Shown here piece after piece: positions 15,526 to 24,129 of a stretch of DNA of 30,578 bases; the stretch's first letter is position 1, and every line of letters starts with the position of its first letter. A program made the position numbers and the translations under genes. Origin of the DNA: Bacteroidales bacterium UBA1769 (GTDB taxonomy: Bacteria; Bacteroidota; Bacteroidia; Bacteroidales; UBA932). The DNA lies in contig DCGV01000041.1 in NCBI GenBank assembly GCA_002314725.1, positions 3,461 to 34,038 on the forward strand. The letters run 5' to 3'. Under the pieces are notes generated by a model that saw only the letters and a list, made by a program, of their open reading frames with translations, was not told the origin of the DNA and searched no databases.

Positions 15526-16450
15526 TGTTAAGCAAAGCGATAGTAGATACTTTTTTCTTATTGAGCAGATGAGTATAAATCTGAGTGAGCTTAACGTCAC
15601 TATGCCCAAGTAACTCTTTTACCTCATATATGCCGGCACCTTGACTTATTAATAGAGTGGCAAAAGTGTGTCGGCCTGTATGAGATGATATATTCTTGTT
15701 GATACCGACCTTTTTCGCTATTCTCTTTAAGTTGGTATTGACAACAACTGTTCCGGATGCGATAGCTTTATCCAATTCATTCTGGGAAGCATTTGGCTCT
15801 GCGTTTATAAGTTTGAAAATAAAGTCATTATCATCGTCAAAAATTCCTCGATGTAATTCGATTGTCTGAAGCGCTACCTCGCTAAGTGGTATGACAATAG
15901 GTTTTTTTGTTTTCTGCATCTTCAAGGAGATAGTTTTCCCAGAATAATTCTTCCAGCGAAGATTTAGTATGTCACTAATCCGCAGGCCAGTATAGCATTC
16001 TATGATGAAAATATCCCGCACCATTGATGCAATACTGGTTTCTTTGAGCGGTAAATCAATTATTTTTTTCAGTTCCTCTGGTTCCAGGTATTCACGAGTC
16101 GTCTGTTTCCTGGAACATTTGAAGTTGAGGAATGGATTATCAGTCTCTTTCAATTTGAATTTATGATAAGCTTTGCTAATCAGAATAGATAATATCTTGA
16201 AATTTTCGGCAATTGTATTAGGGGAGTTATGGCATTGTGTAATTAAAAAATTTTCAAAATCATACAGAAAATCAAGGTCAATTTTTTTGGTGTCAAGATA
16301 GTTTTCTCCAACGAATTGATAGAGTTTTTTGCATGTAGCACGATAATTTCTTATCGTGGAAGGACGATACTCCTGGTCGATTTTCAAGGAGTAAGTGGCA
16401 GCAAACTTGAAAAAATCACGTTTTTTAAAAATAGAGATATCTGTCAACAT
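15518..16450 (-). CDS. Tyrosine-type site-specific recombinase (integrase)
   Basis: The 310-residue protein has an N-terminal SAM-like, core-binding region (about 15-105) and a C-terminal catalytic domain. All the catalytic residues are visible: Arg157 in TGLRISD, Lys180 in the beta hairpin QKTKKP, His257 and Arg260 in HTGRH, His283 in LGHSD and the nucleophile Tyr292 in IYTHL. It therefore looks active. The style is that of Bacteroidota integrases and invertases. It stands alone: no excisionase, relaxase or phage genes flank it, and I find no attachment-site repeats nearby. Its 3' end overlaps the permease gene by 8 bases tail to tail, and its start is 51 bases from ychF on the other strand. 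It may be a remnant of an excised element or a resident recombinase acting elsewhere. Confidence 0.93.
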   Translation of the reverse strand: MLTDISIFKKRDFFKFAATYSLKIDQEYRPSTIRNYRATCKKLYQFVGENYLDTKKIDLDFLYDFENFLITQCHNSPNTIAENFKILSILISKAYHKFKLKETDNPFLNFKCSRKQTTREYLEPEELKKIIDLPLKETSIASMVRDIFIIECYTGLRISDILNLRWKNYSGKTISLKMQKTKKPIVIPLSEVALQTIELHRGIFDDDNDFIFKLINAEPNASQNELDKAIASGTVVVNTNLKRIAKKVGINKNISSHTGRHTFATLLISQGAGIYEVKELLGHSDVKLTQIYTHLLNKKKVSTIALLNTI

Positions 16451-16470
16451 GGTTTAAGAATAAAATTGAT

Positions 16471-16478
16471 TATATTTG
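16471..16478 (+). promoter_or_regulatory. -7 box for the ychF transcription unit
   Basis: TATATTTG matches TAnnTTTG, 23 bases before the ychF ATG at 16502 and inside the 51-base gap from the divergent recombinase. It rules out the longer reading frame that begins at 16316. A -33 element is not clear. Confidence 0.6.
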
Positions 16479-16501
16479 TAGGTTATAATTATTTTATCGA
16501 A

Positions 16502-17605
16502 ATGTCTTTAAAATGTGGTATTGTTGGACTGCCAAATGTTGGGAAGTCAACGCTTTTTAATTGTATCAGTTCATCAAAGGCACAGGCTGCTAATTTTCCA
16601 TTCTGCACTATTGAACCAAATGTTGGATCAACAGTGGTTCCAGATGATCGTTTGACTGTCCTTGAGAAGATGGTAAAACCCAAAAGAGTTGTTCCAGCCA
16701 CGGTGGAAATCGTTGATATCGCAGGCCTTGTTAAAGGCGCGAGCAGAGGAGAAGGGCTGGGAAACCAATTCTTAGCAAATATACGAGAAACTGATGCAAT
16801 TTTGCATGTCTTGCGTTGTTTTGATGATGAGAATGTTACACATGTTGATGGTAGCGTAAATCCCGTAAGAGACAAGGAGGTAATTGACATTGAACTTCAG
16901 ATAAAAGATCTTGATACTGTCAACAATAGGATAGCCAAGGTCCAAAAACAGGCTCAAACCGGTGGAGATAAGCATGCGAAGAAGATTCTGGATGTTCTTT
17001 TGAAATATAAAGAGGTCCTTGAGCAGGGGAAGAATGCAAGAGAGGTTGTTCTTGACAATGCCGAAGATGCCAAGATTGCAAAAGAGTTTTGCTTATTGAC
17101 CAATAAACCTGTTCTTTATGTTTGTAATGTCGATGAAGGTTCTGCCAAATCAGGAAATCAATACGTTGAACAAGTTCGCAAGGCAATTGAGGATGAAGAT
17201 GCCGGAATAATGGTAATTGCTGCGAAGATTGAGAGTGAAATATCTGAATTGGAGGATTTTGAAGAGAGGCAGATGTTCCTTCAGGAGATAGGTCTTGAAC
17301 GCAGTGGCGTAGAGAGATTGGTGCAGAGTGCATACTCTTTGCTGAATCTACAGACTTATTTCACTGCCGGTGAACCGGAAGTCAGGGCATGGACCATCAA
17401 TAAAGGCGATAAAGCTCCTCAAGCTGCCGGTGTTATCCATACAGATTTTGAGAAGGGATTCATCCGTGCTGAGGTGATTAAATATGATGATTATATCTCG
17501 TTAGGTAGTGAGGCGGCTTGTCGCGCTGCTGGTAAACTGAACAGCGAAGGAAAAGATTATGTAGTACAGGATGGTGATATCATGCACTTCCTGTTTAATG
17601 TGTAA
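16502..17605 (+). CDS. ychF: Ribosome-binding ATPase YchF (Obg family)
   Basis: The 367-residue protein is a universally conserved Obg-family P-loop NTPase that prefers ATP and binds ribosomes. G1 is GLPNVGKS at residues 9-16 and G3 is DIAGLVKGASRGEGLGN. The G4 region is CNVDEGS, lacking the NKxD of true GTPases as expected for YchF. A coiled-coil arm lies near 130-190, and a C-terminal TGS domain ends in VQDGDIMHFLFNV. The length is normal for YchF. The longer frame from 16316 runs through the recombinase promoter region and adds non-family residues, so ATG 16502 is chosen. It starts a run ychF, lipoprotein, aspS, mrp with gaps of 17 and 22 bases and a 1-base overlap. Confidence 0.97.
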   Translation: MSLKCGIVGLPNVGKSTLFNCISSSKAQAANFPFCTIEPNVGSTVVPDDRLTVLEKMVKPKRVVPATVEIVDIAGLVKGASRGEGLGNQFLANIRETDAILHVLRCFDDENVTHVDGSVNPVRDKEVIDIELQIKDLDTVNNRIAKVQKQAQTGGDKHAKKILDVLLKYKEVLEQGKNAREVVLDNAEDAKIAKEFCLLTNKPVLYVCNVDEGSAKSGNQYVEQVRKAIEDEDAGIMVIAAKIESEISELEDFEERQMFLQEIGLERSGVERLVQSAYSLLNLQTYFTAGEPEVRAWTINKGDKAPQAAGVIHTDFEKGFIRAEVIKYDDYISLGSEAACRAAGKLNSEGKDYVVQDGDIMHFLFNV

Positions 17606-17622
17606 ATAATAAAACAGAAAAT

Positions 17623-18858
17623 ATGAAACGAATTTTAATTTTCACAGTATTGATGTCAATGACATTGATATCTTGTAACAAAGGTGTAAATACTCCTAAA
17701 CCAACAATTTTCCCTACTTCTGAAGCTGCTTATGACAATCAGATTGAGTTGTATGCAGAATTCCCACTAAGTGAAAGTGACATCGTGTTTGTTGGATCAA
17801 ACTTTATGGCAAATGGTAATTGGGCTGAACTATTCAGTACTCAATCAATCAAGAATAGATCGATTGTTGGTGAATGTGTTGATGGTCTTGTTTACAGAGC
17901 GGCTTCCATTGCTTCCGGCAAACCTCACAAAATTTTTATCCAAACTGGTTTCAATGACATTGTCAATGGCGCTGAGCCAAAAGATGTTTACAAGGGTCTG
18001 GTAAAGGCTTGTCATATCATTAAAGATATCTCTCCTAATACAGAGATTTATGTATTGAACCTATACAATTCGAAGAATGTAATGGATGCAAACAAGGTGA
18101 ATGATTACAATGCACTTTTAGCAAAGGACTCGAAAATGTATACTTTTATCGACATTGCTTCGGCTCTTTCAAACGAAGATGGCTCTTTCAATGAAAGTTT
18201 TGCCGATAAGGACAGAACATTGACACAACTTGGTTATGCAACTGTTGCAGCTGTATTGGCACCGGAGATTGATTTGACACCTAATCCTGTATCTGCAGCA
18301 CAGTCGATACTAATCATGGGTGGTGATGAAATGGCTCAAGTTGATTGGACAGAGGTTATTCCAATCCAAGGCATTATCGATAGAACTTGCGTAGGTGCAA
18401 ACCTTCTTACAATGGGTACCGATATGACAGAGTTCGTTCTTGACGCTCCAGGTAAGATATTCATTACTATTTCACGTTCTGATGTATCATTACACGATAA
18501 TGTCAATCTTTGGGATACATACAAGAATTTCATCGAGAATTTTAAAGTTAGTTTCCCAAATACTCAACTTTATATTCTGGCAGCTCTTCCATACGGTACT
18601 GCTTCACTCAATTATGGTGACGGTGTTTTCAATGAAAAATCAGCTGAATTCAATAAACTTGTTTCAGCAGCTCAAAGCAAATATGATTTCCTATTCCTAG
18701 ACCCATCTACAGTTCTTGCCGATGAATCGGGTGCATTGAAAGATGAGTTTACATATGATGGAGAGAATCTGAATGTTGATGGTATCTTCACATTGGCAGC
18801 AATGCTGATAGAGGGTCCAAGAATGTTGGTTTTGACTCCAGATGCTTTACTTAATTAA
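17623..18858 (+). CDS. Lipoprotein with two degenerate SGNH-hydrolase-like domains
   Basis: The 411-residue protein begins with a lipoprotein signal, lipobox LISC with Cys18. No acidic surface-export signal follows the Cys, so it is likely periplasm-facing. The rest reads as two SGNH/GDSL-like domains in tandem, about 50-215 and 225-400. In domain 1, IVFVGSNFM replaces the GDS block (Ser position is Asn60) and Gly83 of block II is kept. GFND (109-112) matches block III, but the D-x-x-H block has lost its His. In domain 2, ILIMGGDEM has Asp235 at the Ser position, SRSD (284-287) replaces GxND, and YDGENLN (378-384) has Asn382 for the catalytic His. Both halves keep the W and spacing after block I (NWAELF, DWTEVI). 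Catalysis is unlikely; carbohydrate or peptidoglycan binding is a guess. It lies between ychF and aspS. Confidence 0.82.
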   Translation: MKRILIFTVLMSMTLISCNKGVNTPKPTIFPTSEAAYDNQIELYAEFPLSESDIVFVGSNFMANGNWAELFSTQSIKNRSIVGECVDGLVYRAASIASGKPHKIFIQTGFNDIVNGAEPKDVYKGLVKACHIIKDISPNTEIYVLNLYNSKNVMDANKVNDYNALLAKDSKMYTFIDIASALSNEDGSFNESFADKDRTLTQLGYATVAAVLAPEIDLTPNPVSAAQSILIMGGDEMAQVDWTEVIPIQGIIDRTCVGANLLTMGTDMTEFVLDAPGKIFITISRSDVSLHDNVNLWDTYKNFIENFKVSFPNTQLYILAALPYGTASLNYGDGVFNEKSAEFNKLVSAAQSKYDFLFLDPSTVLADESGALKDEFTYDGENLNVDGIFTLAAMLIEGPRMLVLTPDALLN

Positions 18859-18880
18859 TTTGGCTTAAATTATTGATAAT

Positions 18881-20650
18881 ATGCATAGAACACACACTTG
18901 CGGTGAATTGAGAGCCGCAAATATCGGTCAAACCGTGACTCTGGCCGGATGGGTTCAGAGAACTCGTAAGATGGGCGGTATGAGTTTCATCGATCTTCGT
19001 GACCGTTATGGTATCACTCAAATTGTGACTGATGAAGCCTCTTCCAAAGAGTTGAACGATCAAGTTGCAAAACTTGGCCGTGAATATGTGATTAAGGTAA
19101 CTGGTGAAGTTTGTGAACGTCAGAGTAAGAATCCAAAGATTCCTACCGGTGACATCGAAATAAAGATGACAGGTATTACAATCCTGAATGAAGCTCAAAC
19201 ACCTCCATTTACCATTGAAGATGAGAGTGATGGTGGTGAAGAACTACGTTCTAAGTATCGTTATCTTGACCTTCGTCGTGCTCCGCTTAAACGTGCTCTG
19301 GAGCTGCGTCACAGAATGGCTCACGAGGTACGCAACTATCTTGATGAGCAGGGATTCCTTGAGATCGAGACTCCGTATTTGATTAAATCCACTCCAGAAG
19401 GTGCGCGAGATTTCGTTGTCCCAAGCCGTATGAATCCTGGTCAATTCTATGCATTGCCACAGAGTCCTCAGACCTTCAAGCAGCTTCTAATGGTTGCCGG
19501 GTATGATCGTTATTTCCAAATTGTACGTTGCTTCCGTGATGAAGATTTACGTGCAGACCGTCAGCCTGAATTCACTCAGATTGACTGTGAAATGTCCTTT
19601 GTTGAGCAAGAGGATGTCCTGAATGTTTTTGAGGGAATGATGAGAACCCTTTTCAAGAAGGTTCTAAATGTTGATATTCCTAATCCAATGCCTCGTATGA
19701 GTTGGTATGATGCTATGGATTTCTATGGTTCAGATAAGCCTGATATCCGTTTCGGAATGAAGATTAATGACTTGACATCTGATTTGAAAGGGCATGGCTT
19801 CAGTGTATTCGACAGTGTTGAATATGTAGGAGGTATCGTTGTAGAAGGTGCATCAGAATATACCCGTAAACAATTGGATGAACTTACTGAGTGGGTAAAA
19901 CGTCCACAAGTGGGTGCAAAAGGCCTTGTTTATGTAAAAGTTAATACAGATGGGACAATCAAGTCATCAATTGATAAATTCTACTCTCCTGAAGAGTTGA
20001 AAGCTGTTGCTGATAAATGTGGTGCAAAGGTTGGTGATTTGATGCTTATCCTTTGTGGTGCTAAGCGTAAAGCTCAGACAATGCTTGGTGTACTTCGTGT
20101 AGAGATGGGTAACAGACTTGGTTTACGTGACCCTCACACTTTCGCTCCATTATGGGTTGTCGACTTCCCTCTACTTGAATGGGATGATGAGACAAATCGT
20201 TTTTATGCTATGCACCACCCATTCACAGCTCCAAAACCAGAGCACATGGATCTATTCTACAGTAATAAGAAAGAGGATCTTGAACGTGTTTGCGCTAATG
20301 CTTATGACTTCGTTCTTAATGGAACAGAGCTTGGTGGCGGGTCAATCCGTATCCACAATGCCGATGTTCAGGAGAGAATGTTCGAAGTACTTGGTATTTC
20401 CAAAGAGGATGCCGACTACAAGTTTGGCTTCATTATCAATGCATTCAAATTCGGTGCACCGCCTCACGGAGGTCTTGCATTCGGTTTTGACCGAGTATGT
20501 GCATTGTTCGGCGGTCAGGAGACCATCAGAGATTATATCGCATTCCCTAAGAACAATCAGGGTCGTGACGTAATGCTTGATTCTCCATCGAAGATTGATG
20601 ATGTTCAAATGGATGAACTCTTCCTTAAGAGTACATACGTAGAGAAATAA
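18881..20650 (+). CDS. aspS: Aspartyl-tRNA synthetase
   Basis: The 589-residue class IIb synthetase charges tRNA-Asp with aspartate. An N-terminal OB-fold anticodon domain (about 1-105, beginning RTHTCGELRAANIGQTVTLAGWVQ) is followed by the catalytic core. QSPQTFKQLLMVAGYDRYFQI is present, and motif 2 is FRDEDLRADRQPEFTQIDCEMSF. A bacterial GAD insertion domain lies at about 280-400, and motif 3 is GGLAFGFDR near the C-terminus. Length and insertion mark it as the bacterial type. Codon use favours GGT, CGT and AAC-type codons, as expected for a well-expressed gene. It starts 22 bases after the lipoprotein gene and its TAA shares one base with the ATG of mrp. Confidence 0.97.
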   Translation: MHRTHTCGELRAANIGQTVTLAGWVQRTRKMGGMSFIDLRDRYGITQIVTDEASSKELNDQVAKLGREYVIKVTGEVCERQSKNPKIPTGDIEIKMTGITILNEAQTPPFTIEDESDGGEELRSKYRYLDLRRAPLKRALELRHRMAHEVRNYLDEQGFLEIETPYLIKSTPEGARDFVVPSRMNPGQFYALPQSPQTFKQLLMVAGYDRYFQIVRCFRDEDLRADRQPEFTQIDCEMSFVEQEDVLNVFEGMMRTLFKKVLNVDIPNPMPRMSWYDAMDFYGSDKPDIRFGMKINDLTSDLKGHGFSVFDSVEYVGGIVVEGASEYTRKQLDELTEWVKRPQVGAKGLVYVKVNTDGTIKSSIDKFYSPEELKAVADKCGAKVGDLMLILCGAKRKAQTMLGVLRVEMGNRLGLRDPHTFAPLWVVDFPLLEWDDETNRFYAMHHPFTAPKPEHMDLFYSNKKEDLERVCANAYDFVLNGTELGGGSIRIHNADVQERMFEVLGISKEDADYKFGFIINAFKFGAPPHGGLAFGFDRVCALFGGQETIRDYIAFPKNNQGRDVMLDSPSKIDDVQMDELFLKSTYVEK

Positions 20651-21549
20651 TGACAGACAATAAATATAATTTCAAAGCTCCATACAATCCGGAAGGGCCA
20701 AAACCTGCACCAAAGAAAAAAAGTGTCTTGGATTTGGGCCAAGAGCAGTTGGAGAATGTAAAGCATATCATCGCAGTTGCTTCAGGAAAGGGTGGAGTTG
20801 GTAAATCTACCGTTGCTGTCAACCTTGCTATCACTTTGGCTCGCCTTGGATATAAGGTTGGGCTTGCCGATGCTGACGTATATGGTCCCTCCATTCCGAA
20901 GATGACCTCTACTGAAGAGGCAGTACCCGAAGCAGAGATCTACAAAGCAGACGGTACACCGGTTGGTCCTGAAGATGAGATAACAGATGACTGTACTCAA
21001 ATTATTCTCCCTATTGAAAAATATGGAGTAAAATGGATGTCAATCGGTTACTTCGCATCTCCAGAGCAAGCACTGATCTGGCGTGGCCCAATGGCTTGTA
21101 ATGCGCTCCGACAGATGATACTTCAAGTGAAATGGGGAGAATTGGATTTCCTTCTTCTTGATATGCCTCCGGGAACAGGAGATATTCATATCTCGCTCGT
21201 TCACGACATTCCATTGACAGGAGCAATTATTGTCAGTACTCCTCAAGCAGTAGCACTTTCTGACGTTGAAAAAGGTGTCAATCTTTTCCGTCACGAACAG
21301 GTCAATAAGCACATCTATGGTATCATTGAGAATATGTCTTGGTTCACACCGGCAGAACTTCCTCAGAACAGATACTATATCTTCGGAAAAGATGGTTGCA
21401 AGGCAATGGCAGACAAATATGGTGTACCATTGTTGGGGCAGATTCCATTAGTTCAAAGCATACGCGAGAGCGGAGATGAAGGACGACCTGCCGCATTGGA
21501 AGATGGACCTGTATTCGAAGCACTTAAAGAGGTGGCTCAAAGATTGTAG
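20650..21549 (+). CDS. mrp: Mrp/ApbC-type iron-sulfur cluster carrier ATPase
   Basis: The 299-residue P-loop ATPase belongs to the Mrp/NBP35 family of Fe-S cluster carriers. The deviant Walker A GKGGVGKS is at 46-53, ADADVYGPSIPKM follows, and LLLDMPPGTGDIHISLVHDIPL is the family signature. Two departures are visible. The N-terminal MIP18/DUF59 domain common in longer Mrp proteins (about 350-370 residues) is absent, replaced by a Pro/Lys-rich leader. The CxxC that normally follows ENMS is missing (here ENMSWFTPAELPQNRYYIFG), which is also seen in other Bacteroidota Mrp proteins. Cluster binding must differ or be lost. The gene overlaps aspS by one base and ends at a strong terminator. Confidence 0.93.
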   Translation: MTDNKYNFKAPYNPEGPKPAPKKKSVLDLGQEQLENVKHIIAVASGKGGVGKSTVAVNLAITLARLGYKVGLADADVYGPSIPKMTSTEEAVPEAEIYKADGTPVGPEDEITDDCTQIILPIEKYGVKWMSIGYFASPEQALIWRGPMACNALRQMILQVKWGELDFLLLDMPPGTGDIHISLVHDIPLTGAIIVSTPQAVALSDVEKGVNLFRHEQVNKHIYGIIENMSWFTPAELPQNRYYIFGKDGCKAMADKYGVPLLGQIPLVQSIRESGDEGRPAALEDGPVFEALKEVAQRL

Positions 21550-21570
21550 ATTATCCTAAAGGATTAACCA

Positions 21571-21606
21571 AAAACCCACTTACAAAGTTTTTGTAAGTGG
21601 GTTTTT
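21571..21606. terminator. Strong bidirectional terminator between mrp and the MFS gene
   Basis: AAAACCCACTTACAA (21571-21585) and TTGTAAGTGGGTTTT (21591-21605) form a perfect 15-bp stem around a 5-base loop. T runs at the 3' side and A runs at the 5' side make it usable on both strands, suited to the convergent mrp and MFS genes. Confidence 0.88.
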
Positions 21607-21636
21607 AGTATGATATTCTTTCGACTAATGTAAATT

Positions 21637-22884
21637 CTATTTACTATTAGAGAAGATGCGGTTCAATTCTTCGAGACTTTTACCTTTAGTCTCGGGTACA
21701 ATGAATATTGCCCATAGAAGATGAAGTATCATAAAGGTACCGAAGATACCAAAGATTACTTCAGGTATAGTTCTCTCTACTGCAATAGGGAATATCAATG
21801 TGATGATGGCTGACATTGTCCAATGAGTGAATGCTCCAACACTCTGACCCTGACCGCGAACTGCTGTTGGGAAAATCTCAGCAATGAGAACCCAAATGAC
21901 TGTTCCTTGTCCTATTGCGTGTGACAATAAGAATAGAACCAGACATACCGAGGCTGCCCATCCTTGTCCGAAATAGAATGCAAGCACAAGCGAAAACAGA
22001 GAAAATACATAACCGGAACCTCCGACAATGAGCAGTCCTTTCCTTCCAATTCTGTCGATAAGTATCATGCCAATAACAGTACCTATTGTGAAGAATACAT
22101 TGGTCATTGCGCTGAGTGTAAGAGAAGTGTCGGCATTGAATCCTGCCATTTCATATATTCTAGGCATGTAGTACAGGATGGCATTGACTCCTGACAACTG
22201 GTTGAACATGGCTACTGCGATTGCAATCAGAATCGGCTTACGATTTGCAGAGGTCCAGAATCGTACAACTTTCTTCTCTTGACGTGAGGCGGAAAGTGTA
22301 TCTCGTTCTGCAAGCCATCGTGGAGACTCGATGATAAAGAAACAGAGAACGAAGAATAGGAAAGCTGGTATGGATTCTGCACCGAGCATCCACCTCCACG
22401 CTCCTTCGCCACCCTTTGATATGGCAATATTGATAAACTGAGAGGCACACATTCCTGTGACCACATCAAGTTGGAAGATAGCGGTCATAAGGCCACGCTT
22501 TTCAGTAGGTGAAATCTCTGCAATGTAAACAGGAGCGACTACCGAAGAGCAACCTACTCCAAGTCCACCGATGAATCTTGCAATAAACAGAGCAGTTGCA
22601 CTGCCGGCTAATCCGCTCCATACTGCAGAGAGGAGATAAAGGGCTCCTATGCAAATAAGGGTTGGTTTACGTCCGAAATGATCGGATATCCTGCCTCCGA
22701 AAAGGGCTCCCAATACAGTTCCCCACAGAGCGGAACTCATTACAAGGCCATGAAGGACAGATGATAGATTGAAAACGCTTTGGATCTCTTTCTCAGCGCC
22801 GTTGATTACCGCTGTGTCATATCCGAACAGAAATCCACCCATGGCTGCTACAAGTGCCAGGAACCAAATATTTTTCTTTCCCAT
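21637..22884 (-). CDS. MFS sugar-porter family transporter, short central loop
   Basis: The 415-residue membrane protein has the sugar-porter signatures. These are GYDTAVINGA in TM1, GGRISDHFGRK between TM2 and TM3 (63-73), RFIGGLGVG in TM4, ESPRW after TM6 (186-190), QLSGVNAILYY in TM7 (229-239) and PETKGKSLEEL at the C-terminus. It is shorter than typical XylE-like carriers because the cytoplasmic loop after ESPRW is only about 25 residues instead of roughly 50-60. The usual intracellular helices are largely missing, but the frame is intact. The start is set at 22884: the longer frame to 22956 runs through the end of metK and gives a Cys-rich, non-membrane start. It begins 10 bases after the metK stop, so both genes should share the metK leader and its control. 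Substrate unknown, probably a hexose or pentose with protons. Confidence 0.9.
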   Translation of the reverse strand: MGKKNIWFLALVAAMGGFLFGYDTAVINGAEKEIQSVFNLSSVLHGLVMSSALWGTVLGALFGGRISDHFGRKPTLICIGALYLLSAVWSGLAGSATALFIARFIGGLGVGCSSVVAPVYIAEISPTEKRGLMTAIFQLDVVTGMCASQFINIAISKGGEGAWRWMLGAESIPAFLFFVLCFFIIESPRWLAERDTLSASRQEKKVVRFWTSANRKPILIAIAVAMFNQLSGVNAILYYMPRIYEMAGFNADTSLTLSAMTNVFFTIGTVIGMILIDRIGRKGLLIVGGSGYVFSLFSLVLAFYFGQGWAASVCLVLFLLSHAIGQGTVIWVLIAEIFPTAVRGQGQSVGAFTHWTMSAIITLIFPIAVERTIPEVIFGIFGTFMILHLLWAIFIVPETKGKSLEELNRIFSNSK

Positions 22885-22894
22885 ATTATTGAAT

Positions 22895-24124
22895 TTACAA
22901 CAATTTCTTACACATCTCAACTGAGTCCAGCAGTTCCCAGCCGAAGAATTGCACACTCTTTGTTACCTTCTTGCCATTACGTATCAGCTCAATATCTTTT
23001 ACAAATGGATCACGTCCCATGTGCCCATAAGCCGCAGTCGGTTCATAGATAGGATTCTTCAAACCGAATTTCTCGATAATTGCAGCGGGACGAAGGTCAA
23101 ACATCTCACTTATCTTTTCTGCTATCTGACCATCAGATAGGGCAGTGTGTGATTTGCCATATGTATTGACGTATATGCTGACTGGCTTTGCCACACCGAT
23201 GGCGTATGCTATCTGTACCAACATCTCGTCAGCAACTCCAGCTGCAACCATATTCTTGGCTATATATCTTGCTGCATATGCGGCACTGCGGTCAACCTTG
23301 CTTGGATCCTTTCCAGAGAATGCTCCACCGCCGTGTGCCCCCTTGCCGCCGTAAGTATCTACGATGATTTTTCTACCTGTAAGACCAGTATCACCATGAG
23401 GACCTCCTATGACAAATTTCCCCGTAGGATTGACATGGAGAATAAAATCTCCTTTGAATAAGTCAGCATTCTTCTTAGGAAGAAGTGCAATTACTCTTGG
23501 AAGAAGAATGTTCTCTATATCCTCTTTGATTCTCTTTTGATCCACATCTTCATCATGTTGAGTGGAAATTACAATAGTGTGGATTCGGACAGGATTACTG
23601 TTATCATCATATTCCACTGTATATTGAGCTTTGGCATCCGGACGAAGATATGGCATCAGGCTCAATTCATTGTGGCGGATATTTGCTAACTCCTTCAGTG
23701 TGATATGTGACAAAGTCAAAGGAAGAGGCATATATTCCTCTGTATCTGTGCAAGCATAACCGAACATCATTCCCTGGTCTCCGGCACCCTGCTCAGCCTT
23801 ATTGACCCCCTGTGCTATATCAGCAGACTGCTCATGTAAGCCAGTAATGACGGAGCAAGACTCAGCGTCAAATTTATAATCGCTCTTGGTGTAACCTATC
23901 CTCTTAATGGTATTGCGAGCAACGCCCTGTATATCAACGTATGCGTCATGAGAAGTAACCTCTCCGCAAATCATAGCCAAACCTGTGCTTACAAATGTCT
24001 CACAGGCAACATGCGCCTCAGCATCCTGGCGAAGGAAGTCGTCAAGGATAGCATCAGAAATCTGATCGGCAACCTTATCAGGATGCCCTTCTGAAACTGA
24101 TTCAGAAGTAAATAAATATGCCAT
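22895..24124 (-). CDS. metK: S-adenosylmethionine synthetase
   Basis: The 409-residue enzyme makes S-adenosylmethionine from methionine and ATP. Family motifs are complete: SVSEGHPDKVADQISDA near the start, the hexapeptide GAGDQG followed by MMFGYACT, the substrate loop, HVNPTGKFVIGGPHGDTGLTGRK, and the phosphate-binding GGGAFSGKDPSKVDRSAAY. The ATG at 24122-24124 directly follows the U tract of a terminator hairpin, so expression depends on whether that hairpin forms. A sugar-porter gene follows after 10 bases in the same transcript. The upstream 120 bases carry what reads as a SAM-II-type riboswitch, consistent with feedback by its product. Confidence 0.97.
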   Translation of the reverse strand: MAYLFTSESVSEGHPDKVADQISDAILDDFLRQDAEAHVACETFVSTGLAMICGEVTSHDAYVDIQGVARNTIKRIGYTKSDYKFDAESCSVITGLHEQSADIAQGVNKAEQGAGDQGMMFGYACTDTEEYMPLPLTLSHITLKELANIRHNELSLMPYLRPDAKAQYTVEYDDNSNPVRIHTIVISTQHDEDVDQKRIKEDIENILLPRVIALLPKKNADLFKGDFILHVNPTGKFVIGGPHGDTGLTGRKIIVDTYGGKGAHGGGAFSGKDPSKVDRSAAYAARYIAKNMVAAGVADEMLVQIAYAIGVAKPVSIYVNTYGKSHTALSDGQIAEKISEMFDLRPAAIIEKFGLKNPIYEPTAAYGHMGRDPFVKDIELIRNGKKVTKSVQFFGWELLDSVEMCKKLL

Positions 24125-24129
24125 AAAAT

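Noticed and set aside
16316..16501. N-terminal extension of ychF
   Set aside because: It runs antisense through the start of the recombinase gene and lies upstream of the -7 box at 16471-16478. YchF proteins begin at the MSLKCGIVGLPNVGKS equivalent.
16920..17333. 137-codon open frame antisense to ychF
   Set aside because: It is rich in Gln, His and Ser as expected from reversed coding sequence and has no start signals.
22885..22956. N-terminal extension of the MFS transporter
   Set aside because: It overlaps the end of metK and encodes a Cys-rich stretch unlike any MFS N-terminus; ATG at 22884 starts directly before TM1.
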